In this document: in pieces, positions 34,634 to 44,126 of the stretch | Layout of the letters: each line of letters opens with the position of its first letter | How positions within the stretch are numbered: position 1 is the first letter of the stretch | NCBI RefSeq assembly: GCF_918731615.1 | Contig: NZ_OU957226.1 | Coordinates: 3,597,501 to 3,661,500 of the forward strand | Length of the DNA: 64,000 bases | DNA from: Flavobacterium sp. CECT 9288 | GTDB taxonomy: Bacteria > Bacteroidota > Bacteroidia > Flavobacteriales > Flavobacteriaceae | Reading direction: 5' to 3' | Notes under the pieces: generated by a model | Seen by the model: the letters and a program-made list of their open reading frames with translations, nothing else | Told to the model about the DNA's origin: nothing | Database searches by the model: none | Translations under genes and position numbers: made by a program

Positions 34634-35512
34634 ATGAAAAACGTAATTAGAAGATCATTATCTGCTCTTGCAATGCTTTTAATATCGCAAGTAAGTATAT
34701 CGCAAAACAATAAAAAAGCAGCAATTCCAGAAAATGAAAACTCATTATTATGGGAGATTTCAGGTAACGGAAATGCAAAACCGTCTTATCTTTATGGTAC
34801 AGTACACATGATTTGCAATGATGATTATTTTCTTACGGATAAAACAAAAAAAGCGTTAAATAATGCCGATAACTTGTTTCTTGAAATTGATTTGAATGAT
34901 CCTAATGAAATGGCTTATTTGCAAAAATCGGCAATGGGTGCAGAGCCTTTAAGCAAAAAACTTACAGCTCAACAACTTGCAGACTTGGATTCTATCTTGA
35001 AAGAAAAAACAGGTATGACTGTTCAACAGGTAGATAATTTTAGTTTGTTTACTGTAATAAGTTTGATTACCATGAAATCTTTTGGGTGTACCAATTTGAA
35101 ATTTTATGAGATGGAACTATCAAGTATTGCTAAAGCGGCGAATAAAAAATTAGGAGGATTAGAAACGGGTGAGGCGCAAATGCAATTCATGGGTAAAGCC
35201 TATAATGATGACCAAATGATTGCTATGTTAAAGGAATCAAAACTTGAAGATACCCAGAAAATGGTTCAGTCTTATAAAAATGAAAATTTAGTAGAATTGT
35301 ACAGCCAAATTACAAACCCTAAATTCCTAAACGAAAACTCAAAAAAATGGTTGCTTGAAGAACGCAATACCAATTGGGTTGAGAAAATGCCGAGTCTTAT
35401 GAAAGATAAAAGTTCATTCTTTGCAGTAGGAGCAGGACATTTGTTAGGTGAAAAAGGAGTGATCAACTTGCTAAAAAAAGCCGGATATACCGTAAAGCCG
35501 ATATTGAACTAA
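34634..35512 (+). CDS. TraB/GumN-family exported protein
   Basis: A 292-residue protein with an N-terminal signal peptide (ending ISQVSISQ) and the TraB/GumN domain: NSLLWEISGNG, SYLYGTVHMICNDDY with the family's G-T-x-H motif, NLFLEIDLND, and the C-terminal FFAVGAGHLLGEKGVINLL with the GxGH motif. TraB-like proteins resemble metalloproteases but activity is rarely shown. It lies between bioF and bioD on the same strand, but with gaps of 74 and 189 bases and a terminator-like hairpin before bioD, so it is probably not needed for biotin. Confidence 0.87.
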   Translation: MKNVIRRSLSALAMLLISQVSISQNNKKAAIPENENSLLWEISGNGNAKPSYLYGTVHMICNDDYFLTDKTKKALNNADNLFLEIDLNDPNEMAYLQKSAMGAEPLSKKLTAQQLADLDSILKEKTGMTVQQVDNFSLFTVISLITMKSFGCTNLKFYEMELSSIAKAANKKLGGLETGEAQMQFMGKAYNDDQMIAMLKESKLEDTQKMVQSYKNENLVELYSQITNPKFLNENSKKWLLEERNTNWVEKMPSLMKDKSSFFAVGAGHLLGEKGVINLLKKAGYTVKPILN

Positions 35513-35653
35513 AGTTGAATTTAAATCGAATAGTAATTTTTAGATTAGATAAACAAAAATTATAATTATCAATTTTTTGTGTTGATGTAAGAGTTGAATG
35601 CTTACCGTCAATCGATGTTAAGTGTTATAAGATTTAAAAGAAAATTAGAAATA

Positions 35654-35678
35654 AGCCCATCTTTATGATGGGTTTTCT
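35654..35678 (+). terminator. Terminator between the TraB/GumN-like gene and bioD
   Basis: AGCCCATC and GATGGGTT are separated by TTTAT and followed by TTCTATTTTT. It separates the TraB/GumN-like transcript from bioD. Confidence 0.75.
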
Positions 35679-35701
35679 ATTTTTGTAAAAATTCATAATC
35701 T

Positions 35702-36319
35702 ATGAAACTATTTATAACAGGAATAGGAACCGATGTAGGTAAAACTATTGCAGCTGCTATTATTACAGAGGCGCTTGAGGCCGATTATTGGAAGCCTATT
35801 CAAGCCGGTGATTTAGACCATTCAGACAGTCATAAAGTGAAATCCTTTCTGTCAAATTCTATAACAAGACTTCACCCCAATGCTTATGACTTAAAAACTC
35901 CAGCAAGTCCGCATTATGCCGCAGCTTGTGATGGTGTTGTCATTGATTTACAAAAAATAGTGGAACCAAAAACTGACAATCACCTTGTGGTAGAAGGTGC
36001 AGGTGGTGTATTTGTACCAATAAATGATACAGATTGTGTGATAGATTTGATTCAATCTGACTATAAAGTCATTGTAGTTTCTAGACACTATCTGGGGAGT
36101 ATCAATCACACATTATTAACGATTGAGGCGCTTCAGAACAGGAAAATTGAAGTGGCGGGAATTCTTTTTTCGGGTGATGAAAATAATGCTACCGAAACCA
36201 TTATCCTTTCTAAAACAGGTTTAAACTGTATTGGCAGAATTGAACAAGAACCTTATTTTGATCAAAATGTAATTAAAGAATACGCTGATATGTTCAGGGA
36301 AAAGCTATTGAGTTTGTAA
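35702..36319 (+). CDS. bioD: Dethiobiotin synthetase
   Basis: BioD forms the ureido ring of dethiobiotin from 7,8-diaminopelargonate, CO2 and ATP. The 205-residue protein opens with the P-loop MKLFITGIGTDVGKT, has YWKPIQAGDLD (substrate lysine), ASPHYAAACDG and VVEGAGGVFVPIND. All fit the family. It is followed 57 bases later by bioA, which has its own promoter-like element. Confidence 0.95.
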   Translation: MKLFITGIGTDVGKTIAAAIITEALEADYWKPIQAGDLDHSDSHKVKSFLSNSITRLHPNAYDLKTPASPHYAAACDGVVIDLQKIVEPKTDNHLVVEGAGGVFVPINDTDCVIDLIQSDYKVIVVSRHYLGSINHTLLTIEALQNRKIEVAGILFSGDENNATETIILSKTGLNCIGRIEQEPYFDQNVIKEYADMFREKLLSL

Positions 36320-36324
36320 CATTT

Positions 36325-36358
36325 TTGTAAAATACGTTGCCATCTCTATGTATCTTTG
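36325..36358 (+). promoter_or_regulatory. Bacteroidota-type promoter for bioA
   Basis: TATCTTTG at 36351-36358 fits TAnnTTTG exactly and lies 19 bases before the bioA start. TTG at 36325-36327 is a possible -33 element, though the 23-base gap is at the long end of the range. Confidence 0.6.
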
Positions 36359-36376
36359 CGAAATATATTATTTGAA

Positions 36377-37648
36377 ATGACATTAACTGAAAGAGACCAA
36401 AAACATCTTTGGCACCCTTATACACAACATAAAACGGCAGCCGTTCCTATTGCAATCAAAAGAGGTAAAGGAGCTTTACTTTGGGACGAAAATGATAAAG
36501 AATACATCGATGCCATTGCCTCATGGTGGGTGAATCCTTATGGACATAGCAATACATTTATTGCCGATGCTATTTACAAGCAATTAACAACTCTGGAACA
36601 TGTTCTTTTTGGAGGTTTTACACATGAACCTGCCATTGTTTTAGGGGAGAAATTACTTGAGATTTTACCTAATAACCAACAAAAAGTATTCTTTTCTGAT
36701 AACGGCTCTACTGCTGTTGAAGTTGGTATCAAAGTAGCGTTGCAATATTTTTTTAACAAAGGAGAGCAACGTACTACGATCGTTGCATTTGAAAATGCGT
36801 TTCATGGTGATACTTTTGCAGCGATGGCTGCTAGCGGAATTTCATTTTACACTCAAGCATTTGAAGGAATGTTTATTGATGTAGTGAGAATTCCTGTGCC
36901 CGTTCCCGGAAAAGAGGAAGAAAGTTACCAAGCTTTACGCGAGCATCTAAAAAATAACAAGTGTGCCGCTTTTATCTTTGAACCTTTAGTGCAAGGTGCT
37001 GCGGGAATGGTGATGTATGAACCGGAAACACTAGATGTTTTGTTGCAAATTTGTAATGAAAGCCAGGTTTTGACCATTGCTGATGAAGTCATGACTGGTT
37101 TTGGAAAAACAGGTAAAAACTTCGCGATGGATTATGTGGTAACAAAACCAGATATCATGTGCTTGTCTAAGGCGCTTACTGGCGGTACCATTCCTATGGC
37201 AATAACAACTTTTACACAAGATATTTTTGAAGCTTTTTATGATGATGATATTAATAAGGCCTTGTTTCACGGACACACCTTTACAGCAAATCCCACGGGT
37301 TGTGCTGCTGCTCTAGCAAGTTTAGAGTTGTTAAATACTCCCGAGATGCAAGCTAATTTGGTTCGGGTGAATCAAAATCATTTGGATTTTCAAAGTAAAA
37401 TCAAGGGGCACTCTAAGGTAACAACTACGCGAGTCTTGGGAACTATATTTGCTTTAGAAATCAAAAAAGAGGGTAAAGCTAGTTACTATGGCTCATTGCG
37501 AAACAAACTATATGATTTTTTTATCGAAAATGGTGTGATTTTAAGACCTGTTGGGAACATTGTTTATATTTTACCTCCATACATCATCAGTGATGAACAG
37601 TTGCAAAAAATTTATCAAGTAGTCGAAGACGTCCTAGAAATAGTATAA
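36377..37648 (+). CDS. bioA: Adenosylmethionine-8-amino-7-oxononanoate aminotransferase
   Basis: BioA is a PLP class III aminotransferase that converts 8-amino-7-oxononanoate to 7,8-diaminopelargonate using S-adenosylmethionine as amino donor. Seen are HLWHPYTQHKTAA, the BioA-typical IASWWVNPYGHSN, SDNGSTAVEVGIKVALQYF, TIADEVMTGFGKTG (PLP aspartate) and LSKALTGGTIPM (PLP lysine). Length is 423 residues. I start at the ATG on 36377: the longer frame from a TTG at 36356 begins inside the promoter. The next gene is the ketoacyl synthase. Confidence 0.95.
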   Translation: MTLTERDQKHLWHPYTQHKTAAVPIAIKRGKGALLWDENDKEYIDAIASWWVNPYGHSNTFIADAIYKQLTTLEHVLFGGFTHEPAIVLGEKLLEILPNNQQKVFFSDNGSTAVEVGIKVALQYFFNKGEQRTTIVAFENAFHGDTFAAMAASGISFYTQAFEGMFIDVVRIPVPVPGKEEESYQALREHLKNNKCAAFIFEPLVQGAAGMVMYEPETLDVLLQICNESQVLTIADEVMTGFGKTGKNFAMDYVVTKPDIMCLSKALTGGTIPMAITTFTQDIFEAFYDDDINKALFHGHTFTANPTGCAAALASLELLNTPEMQANLVRVNQNHLDFQSKIKGHSKVTTTRVLGTIFALEIKKEGKASYYGSLRNKLYDFFIENGVILRPVGNIVYILPPYIISDEQLQKIYQVVEDVLEIV

Positions 37649-37674
37649 GTTTTTGAAGAATTTTTTTCGTAATT

Positions 37675-37768
37675 ACAAATGAAGTCACAAAGCGTTGCGA
37701 AATTGTTATTTAGGCCTAAACCTTAGCAAACTTTGTATAAAACTTTGCGACCTTTGCAATCAAATCAA
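37675..37768. repeat. Flavobacterium-type CTTTGCG word repeat
   Basis: The stretch between bioA and the ketoacyl synthase contains repeated words: CACAAAGCGTTGCGAA, then CTTAGCAAACTTTG, AAACTTTGCGACCTTTGCAA. Similar CTTAGCG/CTTTGCG strings are, from memory, common between Flavobacterium genes. Translation of it produces a false N-terminal extension for the next gene. Confidence 0.55.
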
Positions 37769-37775
37769 TAGTATC

Positions 37776-38930
37776 TTGTCACAAATTATATCCATTACAG
37801 CGCTTTCGTCAGTTTCCCCGTTAGGGAATAGTCCTAAAATAATATGGGAGAATTATCTAAAGGAGCAACATTGTTTTGTAAATAAAGTAATTGATAAAAC
37901 ACCAGCGTTTGTAGCGCCTTTGGATAGCGTTTCGGCGGCTAAAGTGGAACAATTAAAACAGTCTGATATAAAATATAAATTCCTTGATAATTCAGTTTTA
38001 TATGCTATTGAGGCTTCTCGTAACGCAATACAGCAAGCGGGCTGGGGTGAAAATGATGTATTCGGAATCAATATTGGTTCATCACGTGGTGCAACTGATT
38101 TATTTGAAAAACACCATCAAGAATACTTAGAAACAGGAAAGGCGCAAACACTAGCATCACCAACCACTACTTTGGGTAATATTTCTTCGTGGGTAGCACA
38201 TGATTTGCAAAGTACAGGACCTGAAATTTCCCACTCCATCACTTGCTCTACTGCTTTGCACGCTGTTTTAAATGGTGTAGCATGGCTGAGATCAGGAATG
38301 GTTGATAAATTTTTGGTTGGAGGTAGTGAAGCTCCATTGACTGATTTTACAATTGCGCAAATGAAAGCATTGAAGATTTATTCCAGATCTAATGAGTTGT
38401 ACCCAAACCGCGCTTTAGATTTGGATAAAACACAAAACACCATGATTCTAGGTGAAGGTGCAGGAGTTTGTTGTCTGGAAATGGGTAAGAAAGAAAACGC
38501 ATTAGCATACATTGAGGGAATTGGCTATGCCACTGAAATTTTAGAGCATAATATTTCCATTTCTGCTGAAGCTGTTTGCTTTCAAAAATCGATGGCTATG
38601 GCTTTAAAAGATACTGCATTATCAGATGTTGATGTAATTGTCATGCATGCACCAGGAACCATAAAAGGTGATTTGACAGAGTATAAAGCAATCCAAAAAG
38701 TCTTTGGCGAAAGCCTGCCATTAGTAACTACTAATAAATGGAAAATCGGTCATACGTTTGGTGCTTCAGGAATTCTAAGCATGGAGTTTGCCATATTAAT
38801 GATGCAGCACAATACGTTTGTGGGAGTTCCTTTTGCGAAAGCGCAGAAACAAAAAAGACCCGTAAAAAAAGTTTTAGTGAATGCAGTAGGTTTTGGCGGT
38901 AATGCGGTAAGTGTTTTATTGAGCCTCTAA
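37776..38930 (+). CDS. Beta-ketoacyl-ACP synthase (FabB/F-like) in the biotin cluster
   Basis: A 384-residue condensing enzyme. The catalytic triad of the KAS I/II group is complete: Cys in SITCSTALHA (near residue 157), His in VMHAPGTIKGD and His in KWKIGHTFGASG, with the C-terminal NAVGFGGNAVSV. I take the TTG at 37776 as the start (giving M-SQIISITALSSVSPLG), because the upstream frame to 37695 is translated repeat. Placement directly after bioA suggests a role in making the pimeloyl precursor; no bioC or bioH is visible here. A general fatty-acid role is the alternative. It overlaps the end of recX by 15 bases. Confidence 0.83.
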   Translation: MSQIISITALSSVSPLGNSPKIIWENYLKEQHCFVNKVIDKTPAFVAPLDSVSAAKVEQLKQSDIKYKFLDNSVLYAIEASRNAIQQAGWGENDVFGINIGSSRGATDLFEKHHQEYLETGKAQTLASPTTTLGNISSWVAHDLQSTGPEISHSITCSTALHAVLNGVAWLRSGMVDKFLVGGSEAPLTDFTIAQMKALKIYSRSNELYPNRALDLDKTQNTMILGEGAGVCCLEMGKKENALAYIEGIGYATEILEHNISISAEAVCFQKSMAMALKDTALSDVDVIVMHAPGTIKGDLTEYKAIQKVFGESLPLVTTNKWKIGHTFGASGILSMEFAILMMQHNTFVGVPFAKAQKQKRPVKKVLVNAVGFGGNAVSVLLSL

Positions 38931-39386
38931 TTCTTTTGCTTTTTCATAAATCAAGTTACTTTCAAATCCTTTTCTGAGTAAATAATCGCAGAATTTCTTT
39001 CGCTTTTTTTGAAGATTAGTTTCTTTGATGCTTTCCCAGTTTCGTGTGGCTATTTTTTCAAAAGTATCTAAATACTCCTCAGTTGATATTTCTTTTAGCG
39101 CTAGATTGATGTTGTATTGACCAATGTTTCGGAATTTAAGTTCGTTCACAATTCTGTTTTTTCCCCAAAATTTAATTCGATGCTTTCCTCTAGCAAAACT
39201 GCAAGCAAACCGACTCTCATTCAAGAAATTATCCTGTATAAGTTTGACAATGATGGTGTCTATTTCATCAGTATCCATTTTCATGGTTCGTAGTTTTTGA
39301 ACTACTTCGTCGTGGCATCGTTCTTGATAAACGCAATAATGCTCTATTTTTTTAATAGCTTCCTTTATAGAGAATACTTCTTTCAT
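38916..39386 (-). CDS. recX: Regulatory protein RecX
   Basis: RecX binds RecA filaments and limits recombination. The 156-residue protein has three RecX-type three-helix repeats: the first with IKKIEHYCVYQERCHDEVVQ, the second with LIQDNFLNESRFACSFARGK and HRIKFWGKNRIVNELKFRNI, and a third ending in FCDYLLRKGFESNLI. It is convergent with the ketoacyl synthase and the two reading frames overlap by 15 bases at their ends. No recA is nearby. Confidence 0.9.
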   Translation of the reverse strand: MKEVFSIKEAIKKIEHYCVYQERCHDEVVQKLRTMKMDTDEIDTIIVKLIQDNFLNESRFACSFARGKHRIKFWGKNRIVNELKFRNIGQYNINLALKEISTEEYLDTFEKIATRNWESIKETNLQKKRKKFCDYLLRKGFESNLIYEKAKELEAQ

Positions 39387-39856
39387 GATTGAGGTTAATT
39401 TGTAAACAAAAATGCAACAATAGTATCTAATAACCTAGTGTAACAGTTTTTGTAAAAAGTAACTTTATGAGATAACCTTACATAAAAAAAGATGTGATTA
39501 AGCTATAAATTTTTTAGAAACAGATTTTAATGGCAGCGATTCCATTCTAAATCCGATTGGTAAATTTATTCGTAAATAAGATTAAGTGTGAAACAATTTT
39601 GAATTCATTTTAAGAGATATCGAGGAGTATTTTTTTGTATCAAATTTTAAATTTATTATTTAGATAACCGTAATTAAATGGCGGCTTTGATAAGGTATTA
39701 CTAATCTTGAATTTAGAGCACTTCATCGTTAAAACAAGTAGTATATCGATTAATTTGTTTTTAATTTAAAACGTGATTGTATATTTCAAAAATTTATATT
39801 TTATCAAATTCTGAGCCCTAATATAAAATAAGATTAACCTCTCATAATAATACCAC
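39387..39856. other. AT-rich intergenic region upstream of the PA14 protein
   Basis: A 470-base gap with no credible open frame, RNA gene, terminator or repeat that I can see. It holds the recX promoter (-) and the control region of the large secreted protein (+). Confidence 0.55.
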
Positions 39857-42800
39857 ATGAATAAAAAATTACTTTTCTTAATAACCGGTTTATTTTGTTT
39901 TTTATCGAGTTATTCGCAATGTGCGTATACAGGATCACCGCTTACATCAGTAGGTGGTGCCACTCCTTACACATTTTCGTCCTGTATTGGTACGCCTATA
40001 ATTACTCCAAATATTAAGGCAGGACAATATGCGTTAGTTAATGTCTTGGCAGGGTCTACTTATCGTTTCACCGTTGGGAATCTTTTCTCAGACAATGAAA
40101 ATTTAACAATTTTAGATGCTACTACTAATGCAAGTCTTGCAGGAGGTTTTAATTCAAATGCCGGTGGTGTATCGATTTTCAACTGGGTGTCACCTATTTC
40201 AGGTCAAATAAAAGTACTTGTATCTAGAGGGTCTTGTCTTAATAACGATACTGTTGATACAGTAGGGACAATGACAATGGTTGAACTAGTTAGAGGAAAT
40301 GCTACAGATGATCAAACAGCTTTGGGAGTCAATCAGTGGGTAGGACACGTATATAGTAGTTATAATCCTGGAGTTACTTCTGGAGCTAGTCCTGGAGGAG
40401 ATCCCTCCCCAAATCCTTTGTCTACAAGCACGAATCCTTTTATTACAGCAAATTATGAAGGATTTTATACTATACCAACTGAAACAATTAGTGAAGGTTT
40501 TGGTAGTAATACAGCTTGTTTTCCAATAACAAAAAATGGTGCTCCTGCAACCATCTATACAGAGACATTTGCAGTAAGGTATCGTATGAGATCTACAAGA
40601 CCTGCTGGGTGTTATATTTTGAATGTTAATGGTGATGATGGTATACGTGTTTATGTTGACGGAGTGCGTGTTTTTGACCGTTGGAAAGAGCAAGGTAATA
40701 CCTCTTATTGTAACAATTTAATAAACTTAACAGGGAATAGTGTTATAGTTTTAGATTATTATGAAAATGCTGGAGGGAATGTATTAGGTTTTAGTCTAGC
40801 GCCCTTTGATGGCTCAGGTAATACTATTTCTAGTGCACCCAATGTTGCTTTGTGTTCAAACGGAACGACTACTATAACAGGTTCAAATCTTATTAGTTGT
40901 AACGTAAACACTAATACCGCTTATCAATGGCAATCCTCAACGGATAATACAAATTTTTCAAATATATCGGGCGCTACATCACAAAACTACAATGTGCCGG
41001 CAGTAGCTGTTGGTCCAGGTGCTGCTAATAATGTGCGCTATTTTAGAAGAATTTTTAGGCCAACAACATTAGGTTCTGGAACATGCGAATTTTTTACAAG
41101 TGCTGTAACTGTAACAACAAGTGGAGATAGACCTAATGGTCCAGGTGCTATTACAGGTAATACAACACAATGTCGGACTACTTCTTCAAGTTATAGTATT
41201 GCAGCAGTAACAAATGCTGCAGGTTATGCATGGAGCACTACCGCCACTGGCTGGACAATAACTCCAGCAGCTAATGGTTTGTCTGTATCAATTGCTTTTG
41301 GGCCAACAGCTACATCAGGAAATCTTATAGTTTTTGCAACTAATGGATGCGGGCAGAGTTTTAGCAGTTCATCTATTAATATTCAGGTTGGAGATTTACC
41401 TACAAGTGCTACAATATCTGGAACTACAGCAGTATGTGTTGGTGCGCCTGCTCCAGCAATTACAATAACCAATCCACAAACCTATGGAGTTAATGTCACC
41501 TACAATATTAATGGTGGTACGAATAATGAAGTTTATGTAGGTCCAAGTTCCTCAATAAATTATATAACAGCATCAACAGCATCAACGGGTGTATTTGTTT
41601 ATAATTTACTAAGTGTTGCAAATAGTGTAGGTTTTCCTAATTGTTCAACAAACTTAACGGGTAGTGCAACTGTCACAGTAGGTGCGGTAACTGGTAACCA
41701 GGTGTCGTATGGTAACAATTCTTGGATAGGGTACGTTTATCCAGGTACAAATCCACAAAACAGTAATTTTAGTACAAATTATGTGGGCAGTATAACTCAA
41801 ACAGAAATTTTTGATTTGAATTTAAACAATGATCCTATTTCGGGAGTCGGTATGTGTGGCTCATTTGCTGATAATTATGCTATCCGTTTTAAAATGAATA
41901 GAAATTTACAAGCTGGTTGTTACACTTTTACAGTGGGTGCTGATGATGGTTATCGTTTAAGTTTAGATGGGGGTGCTACATTTGTTATAAATGACTGGAC
42001 TACTCATTCATATAAAGAAGAAACGTATTCAGTTTATCTTAGTGGGAATACTAATTTTGTTTTAGAGTATTTTGAAGCTGCGGGTCAGGCAAGAGTGCGA
42101 TTTTCGTCATCTTTTATACCTCTTGAAAGACCTACAGTAGCATCAAGAGTACAGCCAAACTGTATTACGCCTACAGGAAGTGTACGATTAACTGGTTTGC
42201 CTTCGGGTTCTTGGACATTAATAAGAACTGGTTTGTCAAGCCTATCAATTAATGGTTCAGGTTCAGAAACTACTATATCCGGTTTAGCACCAGGAACCTA
42301 TCAATTTGCTGTTGCAAGTGGGGGCTGTACTAGTACGCCTACAGGAAATGTGGTAATTGATCCCGTAATTATTACCACATACACAAACTCTGGATGGACA
42401 AGCTCTGGATTGACAGTAACACCTACTATAGATATGATTGGTGTTATTAATTCAAATACTCCTATAACTGCTGATGTGCAGCTTTGTAATTGTACCGTTA
42501 ATACGGGAATAAATGCTGTTGTATCAACAGGAGTTAGTATGAAGCTTCAGGACAAACTTACTGTAAATGGAATGTTGACTTTTGAGAACAATACTAGTTT
42601 AGTACAAGTAAATGATGTTGCAAATACCGGAAATATAAAATATCAAAGAGAAACTACACCAATAAAAAGATTTGATTATACTTACTGGTCATCACCAGTT
42701 TCAAATCAAAAGTTATTTGATTTGTCTCCTTTAACGAATCCGGGTAGGTATTATTCTTTTAATCCCGTAACTGAGGCATATTCACAAGAAGACCCTCAAG

Positions 42801-44041
42801 ATTTAATGGATAAAGGAATAGGATATATTATAAGAGCTCCAGAAAACACAGCTACTCCACCGTCGCCATTAAGTCCATATTTAGGAGTTTTTGAGGGAAT
42901 ACCTCATAATGGTTCATTTGCTTTAAGTCCTGTTGTGGCTTTTAAGCCGTATTTAATAGGGAATCCATATCCTTCTGCACTAGATGCTGATGCGTTTATC
43001 GCTGCAAATTCCAATGTGCTTTTTGGGACTTTATATTTTTGGACACATAACACGGCTAGAGGAGTAGGTGTGAGTAATCCTGGTACAGGCTTTTTTGCCT
43101 ACTCCGCTGATGATTATGCTACTTATAATACTACAGGAGGTGTTGCTGTGGCTGCAAGTGATCCTGATAAGTCCATTACAAATCCATATAGACCAACAGG
43201 TAAAATTGCAGCTGGACAAGCTTTCTTTGCAAGTACACTTGAGAACATGACTGGAACATCAATTGTTTTCAATAATAACATGCGTATGGGTGCTGGTAAT
43301 ACAATTCTAGACAACAGTCAGTTTTTCAAAACTACTGCAAGCAAATCAAAAAGCGCTTCTGCTATTGAAAAACATCGTGTTTGGTTGAATTTAACCAATA
43401 CGCAAGGCGCTTTTAAACAGATGTTAGTAGGTTATATCTCGGGAGCTACAAATAATTACGATAGCACTTATGATGGACTGAGTTTTAACGGAAATGAATT
43501 TGTAGATTTTTATAGTGTTAATGATAATAAAACATTAACCATACAAGGTAGAGCACTTCCATTTGAAGAAAATGATGAAATCCCGTTAGGGTACAGTACT
43601 ACTATTCAAGGTAGTTTTTCAATTGGTATAGATCAGGTTGATGGTCTATTGGCTTCTAGAAAAATTTACCTTGAAGATAAAATTAAAAGCATAGTGCATG
43701 ATTTAAAACAAGGCCCATATACTTTTGAAACAGGTAAAGGTATTTTTAACGAAAGATTTGTATTGCGTTACACTGATAAAACACTAGGTGTTGATGATGT
43801 TGATATTAAGTCAAATCAAGTTCTTGTTTCGCTAAAGAATAAGGTAATCAAAGTAGATTCGGGAATGGAGTCTATTGATAAGATTTATGTGTACACTGTA
43901 TCAGGAACTGCTATCTATGAAAAGCAAAAAGTAGATACCTTTACGTTTTCAATATCAAGTTTGCCTGCAGCGCAACAAGTGTTGATTGTAAAAACAGTTC
44001 TAAAAAACGGTAATGTAGTCACTAATAAAATTATCTATTAA
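39857..44041 (+). CDS. Large secreted protein with two PA14-like domains and a T9SS-type C-terminal domain
   Basis: This 1394-residue protein begins with a signal peptide (ending FLSSYSQ). Two PA14-like modules occur: about residues 145-320 (FAVRYRMRSTRPAGCYILNV, VNGDDGIRVYVDGVRVF) and about 612-755 (YAIRFKMNRNLQAGCYTFTV, GADDGYRLSLDGG). Ig/PKD-like segments lie between (PNGPGAITGNTTQC). A long beta-rich region follows from about residue 860. The last 90 residues (VLVSLKNKVIKVDSGMESID to NKIIY) resemble a type IX secretion sorting domain, perhaps the type C variety. PA14 domains bind glycans in known cases, so a cell-surface adhesin or matrix protein is likely. No catalytic domain was recognised. 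Confidence 0.8.
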   Translation: MNKKLLFLITGLFCFLSSYSQCAYTGSPLTSVGGATPYTFSSCIGTPIITPNIKAGQYALVNVLAGSTYRFTVGNLFSDNENLTILDATTNASLAGGFNSNAGGVSIFNWVSPISGQIKVLVSRGSCLNNDTVDTVGTMTMVELVRGNATDDQTALGVNQWVGHVYSSYNPGVTSGASPGGDPSPNPLSTSTNPFITANYEGFYTIPTETISEGFGSNTACFPITKNGAPATIYTETFAVRYRMRSTRPAGCYILNVNGDDGIRVYVDGVRVFDRWKEQGNTSYCNNLINLTGNSVIVLDYYENAGGNVLGFSLAPFDGSGNTISSAPNVALCSNGTTTITGSNLISCNVNTNTAYQWQSSTDNTNFSNISGATSQNYNVPAVAVGPGAANNVRYFRRIFRPTTLGSGTCEFFTSAVTVTTSGDRPNGPGAITGNTTQCRTTSSSYSIAAVTNAAGYAWSTTATGWTITPAANGLSVSIAFGPTATSGNLIVFATNGCGQSFSSSSINIQVGDLPTSATISGTTAVCVGAPAPAITITNPQTYGVNVTYNINGGTNNEVYVGPSSSINYITASTASTGVFVYNLLSVANSVGFPNCSTNLTGSATVTVGAVTGNQVSYGNNSWIGYVYPGTNPQNSNFSTNYVGSITQTEIFDLNLNNDPISGVGMCGSFADNYAIRFKMNRNLQAGCYTFTVGADDGYRLSLDGGATFVINDWTTHSYKEETYSVYLSGNTNFVLEYFEAAGQARVRFSSSFIPLERPTVASRVQPNCITPTGSVRLTGLPSGSWTLIRTGLSSLSINGSGSETTISGLAPGTYQFAVASGGCTSTPTGNVVIDPVIITTYTNSGWTSSGLTVTPTIDMIGVINSNTPITADVQLCNCTVNTGINAVVSTGVSMKLQDKLTVNGMLTFENNTSLVQVNDVANTGNIKYQRETTPIKRFDYTYWSSPVSNQKLFDLSPLTNPGRYYSFNPVTEAYSQEDPQDLMDKGIGYIIRAPENTATPPSPLSPYLGVFEGIPHNGSFALSPVVAFKPYLIGNPYPSALDADAFIAANSNVLFGTLYFWTHNTARGVGVSNPGTGFFAYSADDYATYNTTGGVAVAASDPDKSITNPYRPTGKIAAGQAFFASTLENMTGTSIVFNNNMRMGAGNTILDNSQFFKTTASKSKSASAIEKHRVWLNLTNTQGAFKQMLVGYISGATNNYDSTYDGLSFNGNEFVDFYSVNDNKTLTIQGRALPFEENDEIPLGYSTTIQGSFSIGIDQVDGLLASRKIYLEDKIKSIVHDLKQGPYTFETGKGIFNERFVLRYTDKTLGVDDVDIKSNQVLVSLKNKVIKVDSGMESIDKIYVYTVSGTAIYEKQKVDTFTFSISSLPAAQQVLIVKTVLKNGNVVTNKIIY

Positions 44042-44068
44042 TACAGTACACCTTGAATACCTTTAAAA

Positions 44069-44102
44069 AAAAACTCCATTTCTTAAAAATGGAGTTTTTT
44101 TA
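44069..44102. terminator. Bidirectional terminator
   Basis: AAAAACTCCATTT and AAATGGAGTTTTT flank a short CTTAA loop. It lies between the convergent PA14 protein gene (+) and bioB (-). Confidence 0.88.
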
Positions 44103-44126
44103 TGGGTAAAAATAATATGTAATCTG

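Noticed and set aside
37695..37775. N-terminal extension of the ketoacyl synthase
   Set aside because: It is translated word repeat and the family N-terminus begins at the TTG on 37776.
39387..39856. CRISPR array or tRNA cluster in the long gaps
   Set aside because: No evenly spaced direct repeats and no cloverleaf were found in this gap or in 32810-33408.
40286..40693. 135-residue minus-strand open frame inside the PA14 protein
   Set aside because: Cys/Ser/Ile-rich antisense shadow of a Thr/Asn-rich coding region.
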